Part shown: positions 48,807 through 61,168 of the stretch, one piece after another | Layout of the letters: each line of letters opens with the position of its first letter | Numbering within the stretch: position 1 is the stretch's first letter | Assembly (NCBI GenBank): GCA_022497145.1 | Contig: MU385866.1 | Coordinates: 124,001-188,000, forward strand | Reading direction: 5' to 3' | DNA: 64,000 bases | Origin: Rostrohypoxylon terebratum | Lineage: Eukaryota > Ascomycota > Sordariomycetes > Xylariales > Hypoxylaceae | Made by a program: the position numbers and the translations under genes | The notes under the pieces: generated by a model | Told to the model about the DNA's origin: nothing | The model's database searches: none | What the model saw: the letters and a program-made list of their open reading frames with translations, nothing else

Positions 48807-48830
48807 GACTCCTTGACTCCTTGACTCCTT
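48807..48830. repeat. 8-bp tandem repeat (GACTCCTT x3)
   Basis: Three exact copies in non-coding DNA. Confidence 0.85.
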
Positions 48831-50711
48831 GTTATCGTCAGGTTGCAATCTGCAGCTGGCAATCTGCAATCTGTAATCGTCGTGGTGGTCGGCCATGTAT
48901 GTTAGTAGGTACCTACTAAATTCCAAAGTTCCAAAGTTCCTTTTATTTTCTCTCTTTAGTACATACATACCATACGGTAACATACGGGTATTCTGTGCAG
49001 TTTAGTCGGAAATACTTCCAGCTCATTCCGTTCCGAACGTTTCAACAGCACGTCATTCCAGGAACTCCCCCTGGTCAGACTTTACCTACCTTGGCCTATA
49101 CGATCGTAATCCTAAGACGATGAGCTAAGCCCGCAAAGTTTTGATGACGAAGACCGTGAATGCGTCGAGGATGTCATTTCATTGGTGCTAGTCCCAGCAT
49201 AAGTGTAGCTGAAAGAGAGCAATGTCTCAGCGACTTTCTAGTTCGACGTCCCTTATGTAGCTAATGTTGGCAGTGCCAACAGGGTCAGCTTCCCCTTTGA
49301 AATCCCCGCGTTTATGCCTCTGAGGCAGGTAGTAGAGAGCTGTATGCTAAAAGATATCGATGAGACGATTTCGTACTCAAGTTACTAAGAAACCTTACGA
49401 AGCTATGTTGCGGCTAATGCAGTGTCACTCGTGCTTCCCTGGGCGTTCCCCAATGGTTCGAGAGCTCTCCAATTGTTGGTCGGGAGGATTGTCGAGGAAC
49501 CTACCTCACACGCACTCTCCCCTTAATAAAATGGCATGTTTGTGCTGCATCTCTTATCCACTCACTTGCGGATGACCGGGTATCCGACCTCCCTAGACGA
49601 TGATTAATATTGTACTTCTCTGGGGGAAAAGATCAGAATCTCCAAATTCAAATCTGGATCTTTCGGCTATGACGGTCTGCTGTACATAATCCAATAGCCA
49701 AGAATGGGCGCTTCCCGATTGTGTGCCACGGGGTCTGTAATTTGCCGAAATAGGTATAAACTAGATTTCAGGCACAGCCCAAGAGCCAATAGCAATGTAG
49801 ATGTTAGTTAAGACACTATTCTGGTAGTAATCAAAAGACAGTGCCTATGCTGCCAGAATGAAGTCTGCGCGGTGGGAGAACTGACAAGCTAGTTCAGACT
49901 CAATAGCCGATTACGGGGACGAGGTGGTTGTACTGTAACAGGGATCGGGTATTTCTTGTACTGATCGCGAGATGCCGACGAAGTTGCTCTAGATCATTGG
50001 TATTTGATTCAGGAGAATAATTCGAGGCTGGCTGGCTCCAGCGTGACACTTGTCTCATGGAAATTGTCCTGAAGCTGCGTCAACCTAGATCCTGATCCTG
50101 CTTGAGGAATAAGCCTGCTAGGCAGCCAAATGACTCACATAAATAGACGATGTTGACAACGCACCTACACGAGGGCGACCAAACCCACACCTAGATATAT
50201 CAGTTAGCACACGTAAAGTGTCAGCCTCGCAAGTCTCAAATCTCATACAGGCACCGGCTGCCCTCGTCACTCGATATCCGCAATCTCTAGGCGCGAATTC
50301 GGGCAACGCTGCCCGACGTATCAAACGTATTCGAACACCCATAATAATTGGCCCAGATGATCTTTATCGACAACCCTCGAATACACCAGTCGACTAAGTC
50401 GATGACAATATATATCTAAGCAGAGACCTTAAGTTGCCACATCAAGGCAGATTTCACGTAGGAAGCACGAAAAGAAGCCGGGTCGTATATGAAGTAACTC
50501 CAGCAACCCGGAATATTTTTGTTCTTTCATAATTCTGTGTTGGCATTTGGTAATGATGGATGATCCTGGTCCATAGGCAACCTTATTGATGCTGACCGAG
50601 GAATTCACCAATCGTCGTCATGACCCTTCATGGCTTGCGTAGAAAAATCCGTTTTCCCGTACACCGAAGCCAAATGCAATGAAAACAACCGTTCCCCCCT
50701 TTGACCCGCGC

Positions 50712-51266
50712 TTAAACCTCCTGGATCTCCCTCAATCGTCGTAGTGTTGATCGCATGGCGGCGGCGGCGGCAGTTCTAGAATCCAAGAGAGTTAGTGTCC
50801 ACGTCTCCTATCGTCCCAGCAAAATGAAACTCCAGCGGCTTATAGTTTCAACATACGATACGGTGTAAGCTCCTCCGGCAACGGTCTTTCCACACGACTT
50901 GCAGTTCCAGATACCGACTGAGTGGCGCTTGACGGTGACCTTTCCGCAGAAGGTACAGGTGTACTTGGCGTGTTGGGTGATTTCCATCTTCTTGACTTGT
51001 TTTCGGAGAGAGGCACCGTATCTATTCGAGGAGACTCAATATTAGCGAAAGTTCCCAGAACTCGGATTTCTTTCAGTGATTTTATTTTCGAGTCTAAATA
51101 CATCGTAGCTCGTTCTTTTCCAATTGGCGACCATTGGCAAGGTTCGCCGACCAGCGACGATGGAATCGTTCGAGGGATTCGCGACAACATATTAATTGAA
51201 TGTTGAGTATACTAACCTAGTACCGTACTTGCCGGTAACACCGACCTTCTTCGTGCGCTTCGTCAT
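50712..51266 (-). CDS. RPL43: 60S ribosomal protein eL43 (L37a/L43)
   Basis: Three exons (51266-51217, 51021-50857, 50775-50712) with introns of 195 and 81 nt give 92 residues, the same length as yeast Rpl43. The protein starts TKRTKKVGVTGKYGTRYGAS and contains a C4 zinc ribbon (CTFCGK, then CKSCGK) and the C-terminal helix AAAAAMRSTLRRLREIQEV. It is a structural component of the large ribosomal subunit. The early first intron, splitting the GTR-YGA junction after 16 codons, is typical of fungal ribosomal protein genes. The ATG at 51266 is fixed by the conserved N-terminus. Identity is essentially certain. Confidence 0.97.
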
Positions 51267-52383
51267 CTTGTCTGAGGAATTTGGGGTGAAGTCGTGGTGT
51301 GTAGATGGCGACGGAAGGGTTGCGTGTTTGGGTGTTGTGCACAAAAAGTTTCCGTAGTCAAATTCGAAATGTTGAATGGCAGAGTGGGCTGCTAAGGCTA
51401 ACAATTTTCGATTTTGCGTGCGAAAAGTTCAATGTGGTGTTCCTTCCTAGGGCTAAGCGAGCCGAAAAAAAAGAAACGCTTGGACCACGTTGAGATGTAC
51501 ACTTGGCTAGCTTTAAGCTTACCTAATACTATAAAGGAAGCCCTGGGAAGGAGTCCAGCTGGCACTGGAAGGACTGGGCAACCGGGACCGACGAAGTGGG
51601 GACGGATACCCGGGATATGGCTGATGAATATGGCTAGGTACGTACCCTGTCAGGTGACTTAAATGACTAAAACCTACGTCGTTGTCCAATTATAGATCGT
51701 AAAAGGGAAATGGCTTGTCTGCTTTGTATCAGTTGATGGATTTCAACGGATTTTTAATGGATTTCATCCGAGGATCTGTAAAAAATGCCCCGATTCGTCA
51801 AATGACAGGCGAGAACGATCTGGTCCCATTGGCTTATCTCTCAACGGCAACGGAGCAAAGTGTGCCATAGATGATCCCGGCGACGATCACTATGTAGACT
51901 AAACCGTTTAAGGAAGCAATCCGAAACCTACGGCGCTGTCTACCGGATTGACATCGACGAAACACCGGAGCTCCCTTTCTTTTAGAGATGTCCAGCCGAG
52001 GCAAGTACGGCCTTGATTCCTTTCGTAGCTAGAGCCGCGCTCCGTGATTACCGCTGTTTAAAGCCTCCTCCTGTATGCATCCTAGTTCTAGTTTGTCGAG
52101 GCGATGCGAGAAATGGCGAAGGGAATATCAAACGCCCCAAATCCGCAATGTTCAAAATTGCATGTCTCGTCTGCTGGTGTCTTTTATCGTCCGTACATAC
52201 CTATATAATCCTAATAGGGGAGACTCGCCGCAAATTTTCATCGCTCTCTTCTCTAGTTCCTATCTATGTAGGTAGCGAGTAAAAAAGTATACCAAGTCTT
52301 CACTTCGAGTCAGGAATTGCATTGCCCTACCTTGTCTTGCATCCAGCTACGTTACCTAGGCCGTTTTAGCGGGCGCGATCACA
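51267..52383. promoter_or_regulatory. Divergent promoter region between eL43 and the oxidoreductase gene
   Basis: The two genes start on opposite strands on either side of this 1.1-kb stretch. No conserved ribosomal-protein promoter element was recognised. ORFs within it show no motifs. Confidence 0.5.
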
Positions 52384-53826
52384 ATGTCGTTCAAGAAACA
52401 TGACCGCCAGTATGATCTGGTTGTATTTGGCGCAACTGGTAAATTTTCATAACTCACTAAGGAGAAGCATATTACGTTTGACAGCTAACAGCTACTAGGT
52501 TATACCGGATCCTTATGCGCGGAGCATATCACGACTCACTTCCCAACGGATCTGAAGTGGGCAGTAGCTGGCCGGTCCGCAGAGAAGCTGCAAGCTGTCG
52601 TCAGGAAATGCAAGGCCCTCAACCCAGATCGCAAATCACCGGAAATCGAGATATACAACCTTAACGATGCAGACCTAGCTGCCTTAGCTAAGAAGACCTT
52701 CGCAATTGTTACGACCGTTGGGCCTTATGCGAAATACGGAGAGTATGCCTTCAAAGCTTGTGCAGAAGCTGGAACTCATTATTTCGATGCGACGGGCGAA
52801 TGCGTCTGGCATAAGACCATGATAAGGAAATACGAAGCATCTGCGAAGGCTTCGGGTGCTTGCCTATTCCCGCAAACAGCTATCGAATCAGCTTTATCGG
52901 ACGTTGTGACTTTCTCAATGGTGTCGGCAGCCCGTTCCGAATTGTCAGCCCCTGTGAGCGATGTTGTTGTGTCGGTGCATGAACTACAGTAAGTTAAGTC
53001 TCAGAAATCAAGTCGAACTCGAGTTAACGCAATACAGCGGTGCGCCATCAGGAGGCACTCTTCATACAGTCCTAGGTCTCTTCGACGCCTTCCACTGGAA
53101 GGAGATCGTCGGATCTCATAAGCCATACGCTCTTTCTCCTATCTCGAACTCAAAACTAGCGCCTAAGCCCTCGCTTCTATCGAAGTTGACAGGCATGAGA
53201 TCAGTACCCGGTCTTGGTCTCGTTGCGACATCTGTGACGTCGGGAACTAATACAGCGGTCGTACAGCGGAGTTGGGGACTTTTCAAACAAGAATCGTCTT
53301 TGCAGAAGTATTTCCACGGACCAAACTTCACGTACCAAGAATACATGAGGCCCAAAAATTATTTGGGAGGTTTGGTAATGCATTATGGACTTATGGTCAG
53401 CGGGCTGACACTGATGTTCTGCCCGCCAATTCGAAAGATGATGCGCAATTTTATCCCTCAACCTGGCGAAGGGCCGTCAAAGGAAGACCAAGCCAAAGAG
53501 TATATCCAACTGCGGGGAGTGGCAACGATAGACGCACCAGAAATTCACAAGAAGGTCTGGTGTAAGGCCGATCATAGCGGAGGGATGTATTATTGTAAGC
53601 ATGCGATTTTCAATCAACCCCAACCAATATTTCCAAACTTCGCAACTAACGAACCCTTTTCGTTATAGTGACTGCGGTTCTTTTAACTGAAGCTGCCCTG
53701 ACGATGTTACAAGACGATGTGGACCTTAAAGGAGGTATTTACACTCCTGCTTGTCTCGGTCACGGATATGTCGACCGTTTAAACGATGCCGGCTTCAAAA
53801 TTGAGACGAAGATCATCGATGCATGA
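52384..53826 (+). CDS. Saccharopine-dehydrogenase-like oxidoreductase (SCCPDH / trans-enoyl reductase type)
   Basis: Four exons (52384-52438, 52499-52988, 53038-53594, 53669-53826) with introns of 60, 49 and 74 nt give 419 residues, all in phase. The dinucleotide-binding motif GATGYTG is formed across the first intron (about residues 16-22), followed by WAVAGRSAEKL, the TVGPYAKYGE strand and YFDATGECVW, which mark the saccharopine dehydrogenase NADP-binding family (PF03435). In the second half, a hydrophobic LVMHYGLMVSGLTLMF stretch and the ending GGIYTPACLGHGYVDRLNDAGF are shared with SCCPDH-like proteins, often found on lipid droplets or membranes. True saccharopine dehydrogenase activity is unlikely; the substrate is unknown, perhaps a lipid. 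Confidence 0.92.
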
Positions 53827-54767
53827 GTTTATTGTCCCTTTCTCCCTATTTACCTACCGTGTTGAAACATGCGAAAAGCATACCCGCCAAGGTATGCACG
53901 ATTGATGACATTTTAATCATGAGCTAGACCGCCCGCAGAAATCGAAGAGATAGAATATTGGATGGAGGGAGTCAAGATATAGTTATCGTATAATTCAGAG
54001 TTGATATAGGTGGGAGGGATGGGGGGATGGGAGGGTGTTACCTCCCCGAATCTTCGGCATTCAAGGTGCAATCCCATGGACATAATAATGAGCATAATAA
54101 TAAGAGGAGAGGACCCTCACAATAATACTATGTAGTACGTAATAACAAGTATCTGTATAAGTCCTTTTATGCATTGTAATGTACTCAGAAATAGGTACCA
54201 AAAGCGATATCCCCGCATAGGTATTTGTAGGGATTAAGAGTGACAAGCCGGCGCTAGCTTCTTTTTACCTTTATTTTTTTTCTTCTTCCCTTTCATGAGC
54301 TGATGGGGCATGGACCAATTCTCGAACGTCGTAAGGCCGAGCTACCAGGGAAAATATGCAGGTGGTACCAGTACCAAGACTCACTAGCTCCAGAAAGTGC
54401 TTTTCTCTAAAACAAGGTTGTTAGCTTCAAATGCTGTAAACTGTAGTAGCACTGAGCACTGTAGCAGTAGAAACGCAAGCCACCAAACGATAACTTAGAG
54501 ATATCATCATTATTAGTTTAATTCATTTTTTTTGACGGACTGCCGTTTTTCTAATTTCCGGACAAGCACTGTTGAAGCCTAACGACGCAATCTCTCACCA
54601 ACGCCCATCGTATGGAAGCACAATAACACAAAACACAAACCACAAAGGAGAAGGAGAGCTATTATCATTTCGCTGCGAAGGCCACCTGCACACAGGGGCG
54701 GGCTGAGCTGACTCTTATACATGCCAATCCACAAACTTGTATGTTCCAATAGTAGCTAAGCCTCATA
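53827..54767. other. Intergenic region, no supported gene
   Basis: 3' flank of the oxidoreductase gene and promoter of the RMD1-like gene. No motif-bearing ORF. Confidence 0.5.
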
Positions 54768-56595
54768 ATGGCTACATCAGCGAGAGCTTCGACAAGCTAT
54801 GGTCCAAAATCTGAACGAACCCCTCTGCTCCGACGAGACACAGAACGTCCCCGAAGCGCGCGCACCGTGACCTTCAACCCGAATCCCGTGTCAAGAACCA
54901 TCGATCCAGACCCTGCCTCCTTGAGCTCGTCACCTAGCACAATAAACACTCTTGAACATGGACGCATGCCGAGCTCCATCGCCTCGGGGAGTAGCTCCAC
55001 CGGTCCGCCCCCTATGCTCTCAGCGCTGAATAATCGTCTTCGTCGACGCAATAGTCACGGCTCCGTCTTCACCGCCCTCCCGCCATCAATAGGCCCAGTG
55101 CCGAAGATTGGTCCTCAACGAAGCTCTAAGACCGCGCAGAAACTAAAATTGTTACCGAATCCCGAGCTTGACGAGGAGGGACCCGACGAGGAGAGCGGCA
55201 GGGATGTCTATTCGCAATATACGCGTATCAAAGACCCTACAGCGAGGCGAGATGCCGCACGTTTAGGAAAAGCAGACCGGGATCGGTTACCACGGGTTAC
55301 GGCCTACTGTACCGCAAATAAATATCACATGGATGGCTTGATGCGTTTCCTCAAGGGCAGGGGAAAGAGCCGGGGAGCAAATCCTAAGCTAATCGACGAG
55401 TGCTTATATTCGCCGTATAATTATACACCTGGCAAGTCGGCAGAGAGGGCTGAAGCGGTTGAAGAGATCCGGGAGAGGCCGGTCCAGGTGTACGAAAGGA
55501 GACACTCAACAGGCGAGTTCGATGAGCACTCGGATGAGTACAGGAGGGAAAGCCTACACAACTTACAAGCGCAACAACATGACGGAACATCGGAAGCTGA
55601 GGAGGCGTTTAGCAATGGCCGAGATATACATAATAATCTTACCTACCCGTCGCGGCCAGAGGGTGAAAGCGCGATACACGATCCACACTCGCACCCAGAG
55701 CAGCACTCGCAGGATGTCGAGTTCGATACCAACGTACACACCCCGGAAGTCTTCTTGTTCGATTACGGCGTCGTGGTCATATGGGGAATGACTCTGGGAC
55801 AAGAACAGCGATTCCTCAAAGACATAGCAAAATTTGAACTCGAGAAGCTAGATCCCGATGACGTGGAAACGGAATGCTTTAATTTCTACTATACAAACGA
55901 GTACCAGCCGCGGATATACAATGACTTTATCACCTTACGAGACAAGAGGAATTACATGACGAAATTGGCCATATCGCATGCGCTTGCCCAGAGTGTCAAG
56001 GTATGACCACTCCTCTTGATATATGCGTTTTTTCGTCGCTTTTCGCCCGAATCTATTCTCATACGTCACATACGTTTTCATGCTAACACGATGCCAGACC
56101 TCACTTTTTGAAGAGCTCATCGCCTCGACCATTGACACATGCAAAGATATCCCGACGCAAATAGCTCTAACGGGCAAAATCGCCCTCTCGCGCTCACAAA
56201 TCAACATGCAGATCGGCGAACTGTTCATTCTTAGGATTAACATCCACCTTAACGGCAGCGTCCTCGACACGCCGGAACTCTTTTGGGTCGAGCCCCACCT
56301 CGAGCCCGTCTACCAGGCCGTTCGGAGCTACCTCGAGATGGACCAGCGTGTCGGCCTGCTCACGGAACGGCTGGATGTCATTGCCGATTTGCTAGCGGTG
56401 CTGAAAGACCAGCTCAGCCACGGACACGGCGAGAAATTAGAATGGATCGGTAGGACCTTTTTCTTCCTCAATCTCACCCCTATTCCTCTCCACTGAATAC
56501 GAGACTAACCGACTACAGTAATCGTGCTCATCGCAGCCGAGATCCTGGTCGCGGCTGTCAACATCGTCGTCGACTTGTACGCGGGCGTAGACTAG
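54768..56595 (+). CDS. RMD1/DUF155-family protein
   Basis: Three exons (54768-56000, 56098-56449, 56519-56595) with introns of 97 and 69 nt give 553 residues. The first about 160 residues are basic, Ser/Pro-rich and probably disordered. The DUF155 core (PF02582) starts at RVTAYCTANKYHMDGLMRFL, contains VFLFDYGVVVIWGMT and continues through FNFYYTNEYQPRIYNDFITL and HLNGSVLDTPELFWVEP. The extreme C-terminus is a hydrophobic helix (VIVLIAAEILVAAVNIVVDL), a membrane anchor as in Rmd1 and the mitochondrial RMND1. Yeast Rmd1 and Rmd8 are linked to sporulation and vacuole traits; the biochemical role is unsettled. Without a presequence, a cytosolic or vacuolar Rmd1/Rmd8-like protein is more likely than the mitochondrial form. 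Confidence 0.92.
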
Positions 56596-57372
56596 CGCCT
56601 CTCCAATACCACCAAAACCAGATTTGTTTTCATAGAATGGATCAATGTAATGGGCGGCGTTGGATCGGTTACCACATATCTGTAGTATAGCATGCATGTC
56701 TCGTACCTACAACCATCTTCACAGCACGCCGTCAAGAAATTTTTTTTTTTTTTGGATAACGGCGGGTATACCAGCAGAAGCAGAGGCTTCTCAGTTAATT
56801 CAAGATACCTAGGTATACAGTTTGGAATGTATATAACAATAACACCATCATCATCATCATCATCATCATCATCGACGATATCGGTACCTATCGATGTCAC
56901 ATGCACGTAGATTAAAAAGAAGCAAGATGTGTAGGAAGAATCATTGCGTTTTAGTCGTATCTAAGTTGATCCCATGCCGTTAGGTGACGGCGACAAGACC
57001 TTCCCTGAACTGATTACCGTAGCCTTCTTGGCCACCTACCTAGAATTTCCCGTAGTGTACAGCAAAAGACCAAATTTCCGATAACGCCTACTGTCCTGGT
57101 CGGACCGTCATACGTTCGCTCCGATCAGACCCTTCCCCGAGTTCGTTCGTTAATCCGCGACGTTGCGCGGATGCTGCGGTTTTTCCCCCTTTCCCCGTTT
57201 TTCCGTGCTCTCTAAGATAGCAAATAAAGGGTGATTGATGGAATGTTCTTCATTCTTTTTGGCGATATTAATGTATGTTGCGTGGGCTTAGTGCTTCGAG
57301 GTCGAGGGAGTCGCACGAAAATACCATGGCATCGGGTGACGTCAAGTGACGCAGATGGTTGGAGTCGCACGC
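56596..57372. other. Convergent intergenic region
   Basis: Shared 3' flank of the RMD1-like (plus) and HMG-box (minus) genes. Includes a T run at about 56740-56753 and a CAT trinucleotide microsatellite at 56846-56873. No gene seen. Confidence 0.55.
56846..56873. repeat. CAT/ATC trinucleotide microsatellite (about 9 units)
   Basis: Uninterrupted trinucleotide run in the convergent 3' region. Confidence 0.9.
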
Positions 57373-58574
57373 CTAGTCGACTACGCCGTCGTTCTCGTCG
57401 ACCTCGGTCTCCGGGTCCGTATCCTGGTCACCCGCAGGCTCAGCGTCACCGGGCTCCGCCATCTCGACGTCTTGGTCTTCGTCCATCTCGTCATCCTGGA
57501 CCTCCTCGAATCGAGCCGAGCGCGCTCCAGTTCCACTCCTGCCAGTTTTGCTACCACCGGCGTGGCTATCCCTTCCGCGTGAGCGCTCGCGAGCCGTGGT
57601 GTCCTTATTGCCACGTTTGAACTCTTCAACGGCCTCCTTGTATTGGGCTAATTCCTCCTCGTAGCGGACCTGGAATGCCTCCTTCTCCTTTTCAGGCAGA
57701 TCTTTCCAGCCTCTAGCGAGCTCCTCTTCGAGTCGGAACTCGCCTGCCGCAATCTTTTCCTTGTTCTGGGCTTGGAGGATAGGTCGGGTGTCGTTGCAGT
57801 AGATCTCGAAGGCGTTGCTAGGGCGCTTCGGTCTCTTGGCGATACCGTTGGTTCCGCCACGACCGTGGTCCTTCTGTGAGTCGATCTGCGAGTGCGAGAA
57901 GGCGTCCGAACTAGGTGAAAGGGCGGTTAAGTTTTGGCTGATGAAGGTGGCGTTAGGATTGGAGCCAGGCTCGGCAACGGGAAGCAGACTAGGCTTCCGA
58001 TGGCCGCGCTTGGTTCGAAGCGGCTTGTCCTTAGGCTGCTACGAGGTCAGATACCTGATATCAACGCGACGTTTCCAAAAGTGGGAGGGATTTTGGTACA
58101 TACAGTAGGAGGTGGGCTGGGGCTGCCTTCGGAATCCTCGACATTAGTACTTGTGCGCTTAGCAACTTGTTCGAGGAGAAAGGCGCGTTCCAGACGGAGC
58201 TTCTGGACTTGACGCTGAAGTCGGTTGAGTCGCAGCTGATAAGCCTTGGCTTCCTCTTCAATCTCCTTGGTGCGTTCCTTGAGCTGGATACACTTGCGAC
58301 GGTACGCTTCCTCGACAGTCGGCGGGAGAGAGGGCGGGTTCGCTGCGAAATTGTTGCGGTTAGTTTGAAATCCCGATGAAATGCATGATGCGCGATCCAA
58401 GCCCGTGTTGTCAGCATCCGAGTTGGGCTCAGTCGCATCTGGGTCGGAATGCTGGGGGATAGGGTTACTGTGGGAAGGATGCTCAATAATTTCAGACGCA
58501 ATCGCTCGACCTAGAAACTTTGGAGATAGAGGCGAGTTGACCGCATTTTCATTATTGTGATCCATGATTGGCAT
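57373..58574 (-). CDS. HMG-box protein, NHP10-like (putative INO80 subunit)
   Basis: Two exons (58574-58104, 58038-57373) with a 65-nt intron in phase 0 give 378 residues; a second ATG three codons later is an alternative start. Residues about 75-150 form a coiled coil (EAYRRKCIQLKERTKEIEEE, then RQVQKLRLERAFLLEQVAKR). The HMG box spans about 226-295 (KRPKRPSNAFEIYCNDTRP, WKDLPEKEKEAFQVRYEEEL). The C-terminus is an acidic tail (EMDEDQDVEMAEPGD and on). Coiled coil, HMG box and acidic tail match fungal Nhp10-type proteins, which bind DNA and DNA ends within the INO80 remodelling complex. The frame is open with no other ATG in exon 2, so translation depends on splicing. HMG identity is certain; INO80 membership is inferred. 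Confidence 0.9.
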
Positions 58575-59376
58575 TGAGATGTTTGGTACAATGGTGGTTG
58601 ACGATAGTATTGATAGCTTCAAGTTGGTTGGAAACTCGCGAAAGTTTTCATAATGAACTACATCAAGAACATTGTGCGATATTAATTTTCGGCGGCAAAA
58701 TATAAATGTGCTTACAATTCTGTGGTGCCATTGTCGCGAAGGAGTGTGACTACAACCAGTCACGTTTGCTCCTCGTCGTAGGCAAGAGATCCGATGAAGA
58801 GTGGAAGAATAGAAGAGTTGGAAAGAACAATACGGCAATTAACTAAAGACGCGGAGATGCAATAAGCGGATTTCCGACGACGGGCACGATGGGGTGGACC
58901 TTGGTACGACAGGGTGGTCGTTCACCTGCAAAGTCGACACCGGTGATGATGATGTTGGAAGAAAAGTCGGCAGTAACACCAAGACGCGCGATGAATTAGA
59001 TTGAATTATGTACTACATAATAAGTCATAAATCTACATAACTGGGAGCACTTGAACCATTGTAAGGAACGAGGCTGATATTTATAGGACCTGATTGGATT
59101 ATGAATGGTAGAGTCCCACTTGTTTTTGCAAGGCTATGAGTCCGTAGCTTCCCAACCCTGCCAACCCTGGTGCCCTTGTAGCTTAGCCCCACTAATATTT
59201 TTCTAGCAGAGCTTCCAAATGCCAAGTGCAACCCACTAAGCACTTGACTTTTATACTCAAGAGCCCAGGTTTATCGGTGGCCTATCTTTACTTTATTTTC
59301 ATGATTATACTCCCCCAACAGAGCTTCCATAAAATCGATAAGCAGCTGGGAAAATAGTGAAGTGAAGATAGAAAAT
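58575..59376. promoter_or_regulatory. Divergent promoter region between the HMG-box and CCT8 genes
   Basis: An 802-bp stretch separates two start codons on opposite strands. No specific element was recognised. Confidence 0.55.
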
Positions 59377-61168
59377 ATGTCGCTCAACATACCCAACGCG
59401 CCAAACGCTGGCCTATTCAAAGGAGGCTACAATAAGTATGTGTTTAAGCCCCACCATCGCTAACAATTCTGCCCATTCTGCCAGACCTGGACACTCGTAG
59501 AGGGGATGTCTAATGATGACATAGTTACGATTCCGAAGATGGAGCTGTCTTACGAAATATCGATGCTTGCCGAGCTATTTCTTCCACAGTTCAGACCTCC
59601 TTAGGTCCCTATGGCCGAAATAAGATCATTATCAACCATCTCCAGAAGATGATCCTCACTTCCGACGCCGCCACAATCCTCAAGGAACTCGATGTTGTCC
59701 ACCCCGCTGCTAAACTCTTGGTCATGGCCAGTCAACAGCAAGAAGCCGAGATGGGCGATGCCACGAACCTCGTTATCGTCTTAGCTGGCGAACTCCTCAA
59801 GAAAGCCGAAGATCTGCTACGAATGGGACTAAAGACGGCCGATATAGTCATAGGTTACGAACGTGCCCAAGCGTTTGCTCTTGAAGAATTAGAGAGCCTT
59901 GTCGTGGATAAGGTAGACGACCTCAGAAACCAAGAAGAGCTAAGCAAGGCCATCAAGACGGTAGTTGCTAGCAAACAGAACGGAAATGAAGATACCCTCG
60001 CCGACCTCGTTTCCGAAGCCGTTCTTGCTGTGCTCCCCAAGAACCCTGCCAACTTTAACGTCGACAACATTCGAGTAGTTAAGATTATGGGTGGAAGTCT
60101 GGAGCAGAGCAGGGTGGTAAAGGGTATGGTATTCCCTAAGGAGCCAAACGGATCTGTCAAGAAGGCGACGAAGGCCAAGGTCGGTGTCTTCTCTTGCCCC
60201 ATCGACATCAGCCAAACCGAGACCAAGGGTACTGTTTTACTACACAATGCCAAGGAGATGATGGACTTCACCAAGGGAGAAGAGGAGCAATTAGAGACCG
60301 CCATCAAGGAGTTACACGACGTCGGACTGCGAGTCGTCGTTGCCGGTTCTACTGTAGGAGAGCTTGCACTACACTACCTCAACCGATATGGCATCCTCGT
60401 CATCAAGATTCTCAGCAAATTTGAGTTGCGACGGGTGTGCCGAGTCGTTGGCGCTACCCCTCTTGCGAGATTGGGTGCGCCTATGCCCGACGAGATGGGA
60501 TCCGTAGATGTTGTTGAGACACTCGAGATTGGCGGAGACCGCGTGACCGTATTCAGACAAGAAGACGAAGTCACGAGAACAGCCACTATTGTCCTCCGAG
60601 GCGCCACACAAAATCATCTCGATGACGTTGAGAGAGCGGTAGACGACGGTGTCAACGTAGTGAAGGCCATCACTCGTGACGCACGACTAGTTCCGGGCGC
60701 AGGTGCAGCTGAATTACAACTCGTCGGAAGGATACAAGCTATCGCTGAAAAGACACCCGGCTTACCGCAGTACTCCATCCGGAAGTACGGCGAGGCGTTT
60801 GAGGTAGTACCGCGAACCATTGCGGAGAGCGCCGGACTAGATGCCACCGAAGTATTGAGCAGACTTTATACCGCACACAACAAGAAGGACGGCTGGATCA
60901 CGGGTGTTGACATTGAGGTAAGAGTCCCAACTATACCGTTCACTAAGGCACAAGACTAACGTTATATTTACTACAGAACGAAGATGGCACTGGCACTTTG
61001 GACGCTAAGAAGAACGGCATCTTAGACCTTATGGTCACTAAGGCATGGGCTATCAAGCTAGCAACGGAAGCGGCACGGACCGTGTTGTCAGTCGACCAGA
61101 TCATCGTGGCAAGGCAGGCAGGCGGACCAAAGCCACCTGGACCGAACCCCAACTGGGACGAGGATTAA
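59377..61168 (+). CDS. CCT8: T-complex protein 1 subunit theta (cytosolic chaperonin CCT)
   Basis: Three exons (59377-59435, 59525-60917, 60977-61168) with introns of 89 and 59 nt give 547 residues, matching the usual length of about 545-570. The N-terminus MSLNIPNAPNAGLFK is diagnostic of the theta subunit. It is followed by DSEDGAVLRNIDACRAI, the group II chaperonin nucleotide-binding stretches TSLGPYGRNKIIIN and MGDATNLVIVLAGELL, an apical domain, and near the C-terminus VPGAGAAELQL with the final SVDQIIVARQAGGPKPPG. CCT folds actin, tubulin and many WD40 proteins in the cytosol. The nucleotide motif reads GDATN where most CCT subunits have GDGT(T/N). The first exon is short (19 codons) and its acceptor lies just after a CTAATGATG branch-like site. 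Confidence 0.96.

Larger units (their letters stand above)
46951..50711. other. 3.8-kb intergenic region, no supported gene
   Basis: Begins with the promoter of the RING-PHD gene and ends at the 3' side of eL43. It contains dense TAGGTA/TACCTA runs at 47390-47445, a GGTCAAGGT tandem near 47779-47803 and a GACTCCTT tandem at 48807-48830. ORFs are short and without motifs. Confidence 0.5.
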